From NCBI RefSeq assembly GCF_001314995.1, contig NZ_CP012938.1:1116001-1180000 (forward strand): a stretch of 64,000 nucleotides of DNA. Reading direction: 5' to 3'. Shown here piece by piece: positions 49,561-59,603 of the stretch (the stretch's first letter is position 1; every line of letters begins with the position of its first letter). The translations under genes were made by a program, and so were the position numbers. The DNA comes from Bacteroides ovatus. GTDB taxonomy: Bacteria; Bacteroidota; Bacteroidia; Bacteroidales; Bacteroidaceae. Below the pieces are notes generated by a model. It was not told the DNA's origin and ran no database searches. It saw only the letters and a list, made by a program, of their open reading frames with translations.

Positions 49561-50925
49561 ATGAGCAAGAACGACCCACATATCTTAGGCAAAGAAAGTA
49601 TCGGCAAATTGCTGTTACAATATTCCATTCCTGCAATTATCGGAATGACGATTACTTCTATCTATAATATTATTGATAGTATCTTCATCGGACATGGTGT
49701 AGGCCCAATGGCGATTGCCGGACTAGCCATCAGCTTTCCGCTGATGAATCTGGTGGTGGCTTTCTGTACATTGGTATCGGCGGGCGGTTCTACGCTGGCG
49801 TCTATCCGTCTGGGGCAAAAGGACATGAAGGGGGCTACGGAAATCTTGTCACACACGTTGATGCTCTGTATCACTAATTCGTTCTTCTTTGGTATTTTGT
49901 CTTTCATCTTCCTGGATGATATATTGGTTTTCTTCGGGGCCAGTAGCGAGACGCTTCCTTATGCGCGGAGCTTTATGCAGGTGATCTTATTGGGTACTCC
50001 TATCACTTATACGATGATTGGGTTGAACAACGTGATGCGTGCTACCGGATACCCGAAAAAGGCGATGTTGACTTCGATGGTGACGGTGGTAGCGAACATT
50101 ATCCTCGCTCCTATCTTTATTTTCCACTTTGAATGGGGAATGAGGGGAGCTGCTACGGCAACGGTGATTTCACAGTTGATCGGTATGGTGTGGGTGGTGA
50201 GCCATTTTGTCAAGAAAGACAGTACGGTGCATTTTGAGGGGAATATCTGGAAGATGAAACGGAGGATTGTGGAGAGTATCTTCGCCATCGGTATGTCTCC
50301 TTTCCTGATGAATGTGTGTGCGTGTGCCATTGTGATTATCATCAATAACAGTCTGCAAAATTACGGGGGCGATATGGCGATTGGTGCTTATGGGATTATT
50401 AACCGTTTGCTGACGCTTTATGTGATGATTGTGTTAGGTCTGACGATGGGTATGCAGCCTATTGTGGGGTATAACTTCGGAGCACAGAAGATAGACCGTG
50501 TGAAACAGACATTGCGACTGGGGATTATCTCCGGGGTCGTGATTACCAGTAGCGGGTTTATTATCTGCGAGTTCTTCCCTCATGCCGTATCGGCTCTTTT
50601 CACGGATAGCGATGAATTGATTGATTTGGCCGTAGACGGTATCCGGCTGGCTGTATTGATGTTCCCGTTTGTAGGGGCGCAGATTGTGATTGGTAACTTC
50701 TTCCAAAGTATCGGGAAGGCTAAAATAAGTATTTTCCTTTCGCTGACGCGACAGTTGCTTTATCTTTTGCCTTGCTTGCTGCTCTTTCCCAACTGGTGGG
50801 GATTGGAAGGTATCTGGATTAGTATGCCGGTATCGGATGCATTGGCGTTTATTACGGCGGTTGTCAGTCTGATGATTTACATTAAGAAAGTGTCTAAACA
50901 ACATCCGGAAACGGTAGCGGAATAA
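49561..50925 (+). CDS. MATE-family multidrug efflux transporter
   Basis: 454 residues, 12 membrane helices in two MatE repeats (about 15-175 and 235-395). Pattern IGKLLLQYSIPAIIGMTITSIYNIIDSIFIGHG marks TM1, and GLTMGMQPIVGYNFGAQ marks the second repeat. Cation-coupled export; substrate unknown. Confidence 0.93.
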   Translation: MSKNDPHILGKESIGKLLLQYSIPAIIGMTITSIYNIIDSIFIGHGVGPMAIAGLAISFPLMNLVVAFCTLVSAGGSTLASIRLGQKDMKGATEILSHTLMLCITNSFFFGILSFIFLDDILVFFGASSETLPYARSFMQVILLGTPITYTMIGLNNVMRATGYPKKAMLTSMVTVVANIILAPIFIFHFEWGMRGAATATVISQLIGMVWVVSHFVKKDSTVHFEGNIWKMKRRIVESIFAIGMSPFLMNVCACAIVIIINNSLQNYGGDMAIGAYGIINRLLTLYVMIVLGLTMGMQPIVGYNFGAQKIDRVKQTLRLGIISGVVITSSGFIICEFFPHAVSALFTDSDELIDLAVDGIRLAVLMFPFVGAQIVIGNFFQSIGKAKISIFLSLTRQLLYLLPCLLLFPNWWGLEGIWISMPVSDALAFITAVVSLMIYIKKVSKQHPETVAE

Positions 50926-50953
50926 AGCATTAACTGCTTTACTCCGCCTGTTG
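50917..50953. terminator. Terminator between convergent MATE and ABC genes
   Basis: GCGGAATAAAGC (50917-50928) pairs with GCTTTACTCCGC (50936-50947) with one mismatch, around a 7-nt loop; the MATE stop is in the left arm. T-rich sequence follows at 50951-50960. Confidence 0.65.
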
Positions 50954-50964
50954 GTTTTTATTCT

Positions 50965-53283
50965 TTATTCTGCTTTGATGCTCTTTACGGGGTTTTCATT
51001 GGCAACGTGCCAGGCTTTCACTACCACGCAAGCCACGATAACCAATAGTACCAGCAGGGCTATTCCTATAAAAAGTAACAGATCCATATCAATTCGTTCG
51101 CTAAACTGTTCCAACCATATTTGGCCTGTAAAATAGGAAGCGGCAGTACCTATCAGCACAGAGATTACGGAGATATTCAGAATGTCGTATATCAATAGTT
51201 TCAGGATGCCGGAGGCCTCTGCCCCATTCACTTTGCGTATGGCTATTTCCTTGCTGCGGCGTTGAGTTTCTCCATTCACATAGCCAATCAATCCCGTGAT
51301 GACAATAAGCAGGATGAAGCAGGACGAAATCCAGACTGCGTTACGGAAACGGTATACGCTCTTATAGCCTTCGCGAATCATGCTGTCTACTGAATTGAAG
51401 TTCAGGGCTACATTCGGGAATGTTTTTGCCACACATTCGTTCAAGCGTTTCAGGTTCTCGTCATAGGGTTCTTTTAGACGAACATTGATGGTGTGATTGG
51501 CCGATTCTTTATCGGCAATCAATACGATAGGAGACTGACTGGAATAGAAACTTCTATTACGAATATCATCAAACACTCCCACGATGGTACCTTCTACCCC
51601 ACTCACTGATTTTCCTACGGCACCATCGGTCCATTTCATCAAACGAACGAGTTCTTTATTTACCAATAGATCGCCTTTTTTCTTGATGGTAGTGCCTTCT
51701 GTTATTCTGATTCCCATCACATTCGGATAATCATAGTCGCACATATTGAAATTAAGGGTGGCAATGCGTTTGCCGTCGTTACCAATCAATCCACGTGTCC
51801 AATATTCTCCCAGTACGCTGTGTGTGGATGCCGATACCCCGTCCACCATCGGTTGGCGGAGCAACTCGTCTTTTACATGTTCTACTGTTTCGCCGGACAT
51901 CCAGGTTTCGGCTTCTACCAGTCCCGGAATCTTGATTCCCATATCTCCATTCATCAGGTGAGAATATTGTAACAGGGTAACCAGCAATAATCCGAGTACA
52001 AAGGAGGTACCCGTGAACTGGACAAATAGTAATGAACGTTTCCATCCTCTTTTTCCATCCGTATAGTGCCGGAATACCTGCGTGACGGGAATACGTGAGA
52101 ACAGTTTTCCCGGTATGCCTCCTGCCAGGAGGAAAAGGACTACTACAGTGAGCAAGGGTATCCAAATGATGTCCCAGGCAAACAGTGAGGCAAGGCTGGT
52201 TCCCAACAGGTCTTCGATCAATTCGCCCATGTTGATTATCAACAGGAAGCTAAACAGGACGGATAGTAGAACCAATACTCCGGTTTCTGCCAGAAACATG
52301 CCAAAGATGTTTCCGGAACTGGCTCCACTGCATTTATGCACTCCTACGCTTTTTGCACGACGACTGATAGTGGCTATTGAAATCAACATATAATTCATGA
52401 TGGCTACAAAAAACACTGAAAAGCCGAGGAAGCCGAATATCATCAAACGTTTCTGGGTATCGGCAGAATCCAGATGGCGTTTCGAAAGAGGAACAACGCT
52501 GTATTCCAACTTCCAGTCATCCCATTGCAAGGGGCTGTATTTTGCCATTACTTGTTGAATTTTGCTGTTCACCTTGTCTATATCCGACGCATGACGCAAG
52601 CGTGCAAAGGCATAAAAGATATCATTCCCATTCCAACCGTTACCACTCGCATAGCGACCATCGCGGTGGATGGTAATCACAAAGTCACGGGAGAGCATCG
52701 AATTTTCGGGTATGTCTTTATAGACGCCGCGAATTGTGAGCTCCAACTGCTTGTCGGCCGAAAGGGTTTTCCCAATAGGGTCTGCGCTACCGAATGTTTC
52801 ACGGGCAAAATGTTCTGATACAAATATGCTATTCGAGATGATGAGATCTTTCGCGTTCCCTTTTAGTACGGGTATACCCATCGTTTCAAAGAAACAGGTG
52901 TCGACCATCATGTAATTTGCTTTTGACAGCAGTTTGTCTTCCTTATAAATATGATAAAACTGGGAAGGAAGTACACAGGTGGCTGATTCTATTTCTTCAG
53001 GCATATCCTGCGCCAAGGTAAAAGCTACCGGATCACAGACGGTATAGTCATAATTCATTCCGTCATCACCCTGCACTTCGCCGGTCGTCATATTCTGTGC
53101 CGCTATTCTCGCCATTATCAGATTCTCCGCTTCCGGGTAACATTTCTCATAGCTCATCTCAAAAGCTATTTGCGAGAAAAGCAAGATGCCAACTGTTAGT
53201 CCTAAAGAAAGGGAGAGCACTCTTACGATATTCAAAGTACGCTCATGCAGTAATGTACGTATGCTATAATAGATTTGTCTCAT
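50965..53283 (-). CDS. ABC transporter permease, FtsX/MacB type (second permease)
   Basis: 772 residues. One N-terminal membrane helix (VLSLSLGLTVGILLFSQ), a large extracytoplasmic MacB-PCD domain, three helices with the FtsX motif RRAKSVGVHKCSGASSGNIF (about 310-330), then a second PCD domain and three further helices with RRSKEIAIRKVNGAEASGIL. So it is a tandem FtsX duplicate. Paralogue of the first permease. Last gene of an operon with an ATPase; the two permeases would form a heterodimer. Confidence 0.92.
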   Translation of the reverse strand: MRQIYYSIRTLLHERTLNIVRVLSLSLGLTVGILLFSQIAFEMSYEKCYPEAENLIMARIAAQNMTTGEVQGDDGMNYDYTVCDPVAFTLAQDMPEEIESATCVLPSQFYHIYKEDKLLSKANYMMVDTCFFETMGIPVLKGNAKDLIISNSIFVSEHFARETFGSADPIGKTLSADKQLELTIRGVYKDIPENSMLSRDFVITIHRDGRYASGNGWNGNDIFYAFARLRHASDIDKVNSKIQQVMAKYSPLQWDDWKLEYSVVPLSKRHLDSADTQKRLMIFGFLGFSVFFVAIMNYMLISIATISRRAKSVGVHKCSGASSGNIFGMFLAETGVLVLLSVLFSFLLIINMGELIEDLLGTSLASLFAWDIIWIPLLTVVVLFLLAGGIPGKLFSRIPVTQVFRHYTDGKRGWKRSLLFVQFTGTSFVLGLLLVTLLQYSHLMNGDMGIKIPGLVEAETWMSGETVEHVKDELLRQPMVDGVSASTHSVLGEYWTRGLIGNDGKRIATLNFNMCDYDYPNVMGIRITEGTTIKKKGDLLVNKELVRLMKWTDGAVGKSVSGVEGTIVGVFDDIRNRSFYSSQSPIVLIADKESANHTINVRLKEPYDENLKRLNECVAKTFPNVALNFNSVDSMIREGYKSVYRFRNAVWISSCFILLIVITGLIGYVNGETQRRSKEIAIRKVNGAEASGILKLLIYDILNISVISVLIGTAASYFTGQIWLEQFSERIDMDLLLFIGIALLVLLVIVACVVVKAWHVANENPVKSIKAE

Positions 53284-53301
53284 ACTTGCTTCTGATCTGG
53301 T

Positions 53302-53976
53302 TTATGCTATCACACTGGCTACCAGGCTGCCGTCGAACAAATGAACTGTACGATGGGCAAAGGATGCGTCGTGTTGTGAGTGTGTCACCATGATGATGGT
53401 TGTTCCTTCTTTATTCAGTTCGGTCAACAGGTTCATCACTTCTGCCCCATTCTTTGAGTCGAGGTTACCGGTCGGCTCATCGGCGAGAATCAGTTTCGGG
53501 TTGGTCACTACGGCACGGGCAATGGCGACACGTTGTTGCTGACCACCGGAAAGTTGTTGCGGAAAGTGTTTGGCACGATGGCTGATGTTCATCCGTTTCA
53601 GAATGTCTTCTACCATGCGGCGGCGTTCGGATGCTTTAAAGCCCAGGTATGTCAGAGGAAGTTCTACATTCTCGTAAACATTCAGCTCGTCGATCAGGTT
53701 AAAGCTCTGGAATACGAATCCGAGTTTGCCCTTACGCACATGGGTACGTTCTTTCTCTTTCAATCCGCCCACTTCTTCACCCATCAAGCGGTAGGAACCT
53801 TCGGTGGGGTTATCGAGCAAACCCAGAATATTCAACAAAGTGGATTTACCACAACCGGAGGGGCCCATAATGGCTACAAACTCTCCCTCTTTTACTTCAA
53901 GGTTTACGTGATTCAAGGCAACTGTCTCTACTTCGGAAGTACGGAATACTTTACTGATGTTGTTTATTTCAATCAT
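53302..53976 (-). CDS. ABC transporter ATP-binding protein, LolD/MacB type
   Basis: 224 residues. Walker [14 protein letters not shown] (about 35-47), Q-loop FQSFNLID, signature [15 protein letters not shown] (about 137-151), Walker [12 protein letters not shown], and switch VTHSQHD. Lies between the two permeases: 18 bp upstream of the second, 23 bp after the first. Powers a MacB-type exporter; no adaptor or outer membrane partner is encoded here. Confidence 0.97.
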   Translation of the reverse strand: MIEINNISKVFRTSEVETVALNHVNLEVKEGEFVAIMGPSGCGKSTLLNILGLLDNPTEGSYRLMGEEVGGLKEKERTHVRKGKLGFVFQSFNLIDELNVYENVELPLTYLGFKASERRRMVEDILKRMNISHRAKHFPQQLSGGQQQRVAIARAVVTNPKLILADEPTGNLDSKNGAEVMNLLTELNKEGTTIIMVTHSQHDASFAHRTVHLFDGSLVASVIA

Positions 53977-53999
53977 ACTCTTTTTATTTATGTTTTTAA

Positions 54000-56309
54000 T
54001 TATTCACTTTTAAGGCTATTCACCGGATTTTCATTGGCAATCCGCCACGATTTCCAAAGTACGCAGGCTACGATAACGAGAAGATTTACAATCGCTATCA
54101 GTACATACGCCGCCCAACTGACAGGCACGTGCTCGGCAAACATATCCATCCACATATCATTGACGTACCATGATGCCGCTACACCGATCACAACGGCTGC
54201 AACGGCTACATAGAGCACATCTTTCACCAACATTTCCAGAATGCCGGAGGCTTCGGCACCATTGACTTTACGTATGGCAATCTCTTTGGAACGGCGGCGG
54301 ACTTCATCGGTTGTGTAGCCTATCAATCCCATCATCATCACAAAGAACATGGTAACCGCCGCCAGTATGGTAGCATTGCTGAAGACGCGGATGGAGTTAT
54401 AACTCTCTTTTATCATCTGCTCCATCGAACGGAAATCGACCGTTTTATCGGGGAAAGCGTCTGCCGATACTTTATTCAGTTTCTGAAGATTCTCTGCAAA
54501 AGGTTCTTTCAGCCGGACATGAACACAGTTTCCGAAATTCTTGGTACTCATCAGGATGAAGGGTGCTTGCGGGTTGGTGAAATTACCGATCCGGAAGTCT
54601 TTAATCACTCCCACTACTTTACATACGTAGCCTGAATTATAGACAGTACGGTTCAATAGCTCTGTTCCCCAATGCATCCATTCGCCGTATGTTTCATTGA
54701 TGGCTACTTCGTTTTCATTCCGTGGCATACGCCCCTCCTTCATCACCATACCCATCATCTTTGGATAGTCTTCCATCATTTCGCAAAAACGGGAGGAGAA
54801 AAGTGATTGTCCACTTTCATCCTGAATCATCGTTCCACTATAACTATAGACGGGATGGGAATCGGCACTGGACACGGACTCTACATAAGGCAGGCCACGG
54901 AAGAAAGTCAGGGCATAGTCCTGGTTTTCTTTATTGCCGAAATCAGTATTGGCTACGACAACGCGCTTCGGATTGTATCCCAGGTCTTTGTTCAAGACAT
55001 AGTAGTATTGCAGCATCACCACATACATCAATCCGCAGATGAAAGCTACGCCGGCAAACTGCACGAATAATAGCGGGCGTTTCCATCCTTTTTTTCCTTC
55101 TGTGTAGCGGCGGAAGACTTGTGAAACGGGGATTCTGGCAAAGATGCGTCCGGGCAGTGCTCCTCCTATGAGGAACAGGATAGCTACCGTCAGCAGGGGT
55201 ACCCAAAGACGGTCTAAAGAGAACAGGGCTCCGAGTTCAACGGCGGTTGTGTCTTCTATAAAGTCGCGGAAGTTCAGTAAGATTAATCCCATCAATAGCA
55301 AGGCGAAGAGAATAATGATAGCTGTTTCCAATAGGAACATTCCCAGGATTTTGCCGCTGCCTGCACCGCTACACTTATGTACGCCGATGGCTTTGGCACG
55401 GTATGAGAGTGAAGAGATGGAGATCAGTACGTAGTTCAAGGTAGCGATAAAAAGGATGATTATTCCCAAGATAGACATGATGTTCCGCATCCGCTTCACG
55501 TCCGGTTCTTCCCTGTATACATCACGGATCGGCTTTACAAAAGCGGTATAACCTACCACTTTCTGGTCTTCCGCAGGACGATATTTCTTTATCAGGTCAT
55601 TCAACCGTGCATTCACCACGGATTTGTCTGCTCCGGGACGAAAACGGATAAATGCGATCCAGCTATCGCCTCCCCTCCAGGAGTAGTTTCCCCATCCACG
55701 GCTCCATACGGTAGGCAGAGAAATCACTGCATCCGGTCTGACGGTAGCATTTTCGGGTATGTCGGCGTACGTGCCTTTCACTGTCAGTTCTATTTCTTTA
55801 TTATAGGAGATTACTTTGCCTATCGGGTTTTCTTGGTCGAACATCTTACGCGCCAACCGGTCACTAAGAAAGACAACATCTTTCTGCATCAGTTCTTTTT
55901 CCGGAACACCGCTCAAAACATCGATACCCATAGTTTGAAAGAATAGTGAATCGGCTGTCACTTTGTTAGCTTCAAAACGGACACTTCCATAATAAAGAGG
56001 GGCACTCATCCAGACACAATAGCTGGTGGCTGCTTCCACTTCTTTAGGAAAGTTCTCCTGTATGGCACCCGCCACCGGTCCGCAGTTCATTTCCTGCGGC
56101 TCAAAGGTTTGGCCATTGGCGGAAAAGACGGAGAAGATCTGATACAGGTTATCATAATCTTTGAAGCATTTGTCAAAGCTCTGTTCGAAAGCCACGCGGG
56201 CAAACAACAGGATGCTCATCGTCAGCCCCAACGCCAAAGAGAGGATTTTGATAACGTTGGAACCATGCCCCCGCAATAAAGTACGGATCACATAATAGAT
56301 TTGTTTCAT
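54000..56309 (-). CDS. ABC transporter permease, FtsX/MacB type (first permease)
   Basis: 769 residues from ATG 56309; the earlier frame to 56375 crosses the promoter and is rejected. Same architecture as the second permease: TM1 (ILSLALGLTMSILLFAR), MacB-PCD, FtsX block SYRAKAIGVHKCSGAGSGKIL, second PCD, and RRSKEIAIRKVNGAEASGIL. Driven by a sigma-54 promoter. Exports an unknown substrate, perhaps a peptide or lipid-like toxin in view of MacB kin. Confidence 0.92.
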   Translation of the reverse strand: MKQIYYVIRTLLRGHGSNVIKILSLALGLTMSILLFARVAFEQSFDKCFKDYDNLYQIFSVFSANGQTFEPQEMNCGPVAGAIQENFPKEVEAATSYCVWMSAPLYYGSVRFEANKVTADSLFFQTMGIDVLSGVPEKELMQKDVVFLSDRLARKMFDQENPIGKVISYNKEIELTVKGTYADIPENATVRPDAVISLPTVWSRGWGNYSWRGGDSWIAFIRFRPGADKSVVNARLNDLIKKYRPAEDQKVVGYTAFVKPIRDVYREEPDVKRMRNIMSILGIIILFIATLNYVLISISSLSYRAKAIGVHKCSGAGSGKILGMFLLETAIIILFALLLMGLILLNFRDFIEDTTAVELGALFSLDRLWVPLLTVAILFLIGGALPGRIFARIPVSQVFRRYTEGKKGWKRPLLFVQFAGVAFICGLMYVVMLQYYYVLNKDLGYNPKRVVVANTDFGNKENQDYALTFFRGLPYVESVSSADSHPVYSYSGTMIQDESGQSLFSSRFCEMMEDYPKMMGMVMKEGRMPRNENEVAINETYGEWMHWGTELLNRTVYNSGYVCKVVGVIKDFRIGNFTNPQAPFILMSTKNFGNCVHVRLKEPFAENLQKLNKVSADAFPDKTVDFRSMEQMIKESYNSIRVFSNATILAAVTMFFVMMMGLIGYTTDEVRRRSKEIAIRKVNGAEASGILEMLVKDVLYVAVAAVVIGVAASWYVNDMWMDMFAEHVPVSWAAYVLIAIVNLLVIVACVLWKSWRIANENPVNSLKSE

Positions 56310-56345
56310 ATTATATTTTATTTCTGTTTTTTCTATTTTCAAGAA

Positions 56346-56362
56346 TGCAGAAAGCATGCCAA
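56346..56362 (-). promoter_or_regulatory. Sigma-54 (-24/-12) promoter of the ABC operon
   Basis: On the minus strand it reads TTGGCATGCTTTCTGCA: GG then exactly ten bases then GC, with the flanking T and A of the consensus (TGGCACG-N4-TTGC). Transcription would start near 56335, leaving a leader of about 26 nt to the ATG at 56309. Confidence 0.82.
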
Positions 56363-56414
56363 AAAAGAATAACAATTCATTATCAAGTGTTTATCATTTC
56401 AACCTTTCTGAATA

Positions 56415-56454
56415 TTGTCTAAAAATTAGACAGTACCGTCTAATTTTTAGACAA
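56415..56454. promoter_or_regulatory. Tandem palindromes, putative enhancer for the sigma-54 activator
   Basis: Site 1: TGTCTAA-AAA-TTAGACA (56416-56432), a perfect palindrome around its centre. Site 2: CGTCTAATTTTTAGACA (56437-56453), the same motif with one change. Centres 21 bp apart, and the pair together forms one inverted repeat of about 40 bp. They lie roughly 80-120 bp upstream of the predicted sigma-54 start, the usual place for an NtrC-type activator. Confidence 0.75.
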
Positions 56455-56539
56455 CCGGGAGACTATTCCATTTCTCCTTTAAATTGTTCCAACAGTCTCT
56501 ATTATCCATGGGGAGATTGTCCATCCCGATAGAAAACTT

Positions 56540-56547
56540 TATCTTTG
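56540..56547 (+). promoter_or_regulatory. -7 box of the metallophosphoesterase gene
   Basis: TATCTTTG, 28 bp before the ATG at 56575; a housekeeping-type promoter facing away from the sigma-54 one. Confidence 0.65.
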
Positions 56548-56574
56548 CATCTAGTTTTCTAAACTATTAAAGTA

Positions 56575-57381
56575 ATGATGAAGAGGAAGAATTTATATGC
56601 ACTGTTTTCGTGCCTGTTCCTTTCGGGATGCGGTATGATAGACTATCATCCGTATGACGTCCGCATCAGCGGAGAAACAGAGGTCAACGCCCACAATATG
56701 GAAAGAATAGAAGCAAATTGCCAGGGTAAAACTACGATACGGTTCGTGACAATGGGCGACTCACAACGATGGTATGACGAAACGGAAGATTTTGTAAAAG
56801 CAATCAATCAACGAAATGATATTGACTTCGTTATCCACGGAGGGGATATGAGTGACTTCGGACTGACTAAGGAATTTCTTTGGCAAAGGGATATCATGAA
56901 CGGACTTCATGTGCCTTATGTGGCTCTGATCGGAAATCATGACTGTCTGGGAACGGGAGCGGAAACCTACAAGGCTGTATTCGGCCCCACAAACTTCTCT
57001 TTCATCGCAGGAGATGTGAAGTTTGTCTGCCTGAATACCAACGCTTTGGAGTATGATTACTCCGAACCTGTACCGGACTTTACCTTTATGGAAAATGAGA
57101 TAACGAACAGGCGGGATGAGTTTGAAAAAACGGTCATTTGTATGCACGCGCGTCCCTATACGGATGTGTTCAATGATAATGTGGCAAAAGTATTCCAACA
57201 CTATGTCAAACAGTATGCAGGAGTACAGTTCTGCACGGCCGCCCATACCCATCACCATCAGGACGATGTGATTTTTGATGATGGGATACATTATGTTACC
57301 AGTGATTGTATGGATTACCGTACTTATCTGGTATTTACAATAACTCCGGAAAAATACGAATATGAGCTGGTTAAATACTAA
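56575..57381 (+). CDS. Metallophosphoesterase lipoprotein
   Basis: 268 residues. Signal peptide with lipobox LFLSG-C (Cys at about residue 20). Calcineurin-like motifs: VTMGDSQ (atypical first block, GDSQ), HGGDMSD, GNHDCLG and CMHARPYTD, ending AHTHHHQD. Dinuclear metal site complete enough to be active. Overlaps the next gene by 20 bp; divergent from the ABC operon. Substrate unknown. Confidence 0.88.
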   Translation: MMKRKNLYALFSCLFLSGCGMIDYHPYDVRISGETEVNAHNMERIEANCQGKTTIRFVTMGDSQRWYDETEDFVKAINQRNDIDFVIHGGDMSDFGLTKEFLWQRDIMNGLHVPYVALIGNHDCLGTGAETYKAVFGPTNFSFIAGDVKFVCLNTNALEYDYSEPVPDFTFMENEITNRRDEFEKTVICMHARPYTDVFNDNVAKVFQHYVKQYAGVQFCTAAHTHHHQDDVIFDDGIHYVTSDCMDYRTYLVFTITPEKYEYELVKY

Positions 57382-58165
57382 TTATATCTTACGCGCGGGA
57401 GTACTGTCCGTGCTTCTCCTGCTTCCCGGTCTGATGTCTGCTACCTGCAAGAGGGATACAATCATCAACAACTACAAGGATGATTCGCTCCGTTTTATCA
57501 TCAAGGATGATTCAATTATCACCTTTCGTAACGGGGAGTCTTCATTCACCATTATCAAAGCGGACTCCGTGTTGCCTGCCACACCGAAGCACACCAAACA
57601 TACCCGCTACGATAATCGGGTTCACCGTTTCCGCAGAAACTGGGAACGGATTATCCCGACTCATTCCAAAATACAATATGCCGGAAATATGGGATTGCTC
57701 TCTTTCGGTACAGGATGGGATTATGGAAAACGTAATCAGTGGGAAACGGATGTATTGCTCGGATTCATTCCGAAATATTCTTCGAAGAAAGCAAAAGTGA
57801 CCATGACGCTCAAGCAGAACTATATGCCCTGGAGCATTAATATTGGAAAAGGATTCTCGACAGAGCCTCTTGCCTGTGGTCTTTATGTGAATACCGTATT
57901 TGGAAATCAGTTCTGGGTGAACGAACCGGAACGTTATCCGAAAGGGTATTATGGTTTCTCAAGCAAAGTGCGTTTCCATGTCTTTATGGGACAACGCCTG
58001 ACCTATGACATTGACCCGCAACGTAGATTTATGGCCAAGTCTGTAACCTTTTTCTATGAAATAAGTACGTGTGACCTTTATGTGATTAGTGCGGTAAACA
58101 ATAGTTATCTCCGTCCACGTGACTACCTTAGTTTATCATTCGGATTGAAGTTCCAGTGGTTATGA
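57362..58165 (+). CDS. Exported beta-barrel-like protein of unknown function
   Basis: 267 residues. Hydrophobic N-terminal stretch (ILRAGVLSVLLLLPGLMSA) with a following Cys (TCKRD), then charged, then beta-strand-rich sequence ending in FGLKFQWL, an outer-membrane-like terminal strand. It starts inside the previous gene (20-bp overlap), so it is translationally coupled to the metallophosphoesterase. No domain recognised. Confidence 0.68.
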   Translation: MSWLNTNYILRAGVLSVLLLLPGLMSATCKRDTIINNYKDDSLRFIIKDDSIITFRNGESSFTIIKADSVLPATPKHTKHTRYDNRVHRFRRNWERIIPTHSKIQYAGNMGLLSFGTGWDYGKRNQWETDVLLGFIPKYSSKKAKVTMTLKQNYMPWSINIGKGFSTEPLACGLYVNTVFGNQFWVNEPERYPKGYYGFSSKVRFHVFMGQRLTYDIDPQRRFMAKSVTFFYEISTCDLYVISAVNNSYLRPRDYLSLSFGLKFQWL

Positions 58166-58232
58166 TTGGAGATACAAGGGGGATAAAATCAATTTTGAAT
58201 TACGATTCTTGAATTATCACATCCTTTTTTCG

Positions 58233-58254
58233 TAAGTTTGCGCTTTACAAACTT
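58233..58254 (+). promoter_or_regulatory. -7 box and palindrome upstream of the NtrC-type gene
   Basis: TAAGTTTG (58233-58240) is a -7 box; AAGTTTG (58234-58240) and CAAACTT (58248-58254) form a 7-bp inverted repeat overlapping it, centred on the likely start. Possible autoregulatory site. Upstream the 8-mer TTGAATTA occurs twice. Confidence 0.45.
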
Positions 58255-58262
58255 GAACGAAA

Positions 58263-59603
58263 ATGAGTAAATCTGGAACAATCATCATTGTAGACGACAA
58301 TAAAGGGGTGCTGACTGCCATACAAATCCTTTTAAAAAGTTATTTTTCAAAGGTCGTTGCACTCTCCTCGCCTGTCACCCTGACGAGCGTCCTGCGGGAG
58401 GAAATGCCGGAAGTGGTATTGCTGGACATGAATTTCACATCGGGCATCAATACCGGCAATGAGGGATTATTCTGGTTACATGAAATAAAAAAAGTACGTC
58501 CGGATCTTCCGGTCGTACTTTTTACGGCTTATGCCGATATTGAACTGGCTATCCGGGGTATTAAAGAAGGAGCAACGGACTTTATCGTCAAACCCTGGGA
58601 CAACCAGAAACTGGTGGAAACGCTGCAAACTGCAGCAACCTCTACGCACAACGATAGGAAAACGGCAAGTAAAGAAAAGCCTGTTCACTCGCCTATGTAC
58701 TGGGGAGAAAGCAAGGTTATGCAACAACTACGGGCTTTGATTAAAAAGGTTGCCGTCACCGATGCCAACCTCTTGATAACGGGTGAAAACGGAACGGGAA
58801 AAGAGATGCTGGCACGGGAAATCCATGCGCTTTCCAACCGCAAATATAAAGAAATGATTGCTGTGGATATGGGAACCATCACCGAATCTTTATTCGAGAG
58901 TGAGCTTTTCGGACATATAAAAGGGTCGTTCACTGATGCACACACCGACCGGACAGGTAAGTTCGAGGCTGCCGAAAAGAGTACGCTGTTTCTCGACGAA
59001 ATAGGAAACTTGCCCTACCATCTGCAAGCAAAGCTACTAACCGCCATCCAACGGCGAAGCATTGTGAAAGTGGGAAGTAACACGCCAATTCCTATTGATA
59101 TCCGACTGATATGTGCCACGAACCGGAACCTGCAGGAGATGGTAGCGAAAGGCGAATTCCGGGAAGACTTGCTCTACCGCATCAATACCATTCATGTGGA
59201 AATTCCTCCCCTGCGCGAACGGAAAGAGGATATTATCCCATTGGCCGAACGATTTATGGTTCACTTCTGCAAGCAATATGACAAGTCGTTGATGAAGTTC
59301 ACTCCCGAAGCAAAGGATAAATTGACTGCGCATCCCTGGTATGGTAATATCCGCGAATTGGAGCACGTCATCGAAAAGGCGGTTATCATCAATGACAGTC
59401 CGCTGATTCCCGCTGAATTATTCCAATTATCCGTACCACGGATAGCCATTCAGGAACAGAGTATCTCCACCCTGGAAGAAATGGAAGTGCAGATGATACG
59501 GAAAGCGTTCGATGCCTGTGCGGGAAATCTATCAGCAGTGGCCGCTCAACTGGGAATAACCCGGCAGACACTCTATAACAAGATGAAAAAATTCGGATTA
59601 TGA
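58263..59603 (+). CDS. Sigma-54-dependent response regulator (NtrC family)
   Basis: 446 residues: receiver (phospho-Asp55 in VVLLDMNF; Lys in FIVKPWD), AAA+ domain (about 147-370) with Walker A GENGTGKE (174-181), GSFTDA at 221-226 in place of canonical GAFTGA, Walker B LFLDEIGNL (242-250), and a Fis-type HTH (about 400-446; AGNLSAVAAQLGITRQTLYNKM). Its likely target is the sigma-54 promoter of the ABC operon. Stop overlaps the kinase start by 4 bp. Confidence 0.94.
   Translation: MSKSGTIIIVDDNKGVLTAIQILLKSYFSKVVALSSPVTLTSVLREEMPEVVLLDMNFTSGINTGNEGLFWLHEIKKVRPDLPVVLFTAYADIELAIRGIKEGATDFIVKPWDNQKLVETLQTAATSTHNDRKTASKEKPVHSPMYWGESKVMQQLRALIKKVAVTDANLLITGENGTGKEMLAREIHALSNRKYKEMIAVDMGTITESLFESELFGHIKGSFTDAHTDRTGKFEAAEKSTLFLDEIGNLPYHLQAKLLTAIQRRSIVKVGSNTPIPIDIRLICATNRNLQEMVAKGEFREDLLYRINTIHVEIPPLRERKEDIIPLAERFMVHFCKQYDKSLMKFTPEAKDKLTAHPWYGNIRELEHVIEKAVIINDSPLIPAELFQLSVPRIAIQEQSISTLEEMEVQMIRKAFDACAGNLSAVAAQLGITRQTLYNKMKKFGL

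Noticed and set aside
56310..56375. 22-codon N-terminal extension of the first ABC permease
   Set aside because: It runs through the predicted sigma-54 promoter and transcription start.
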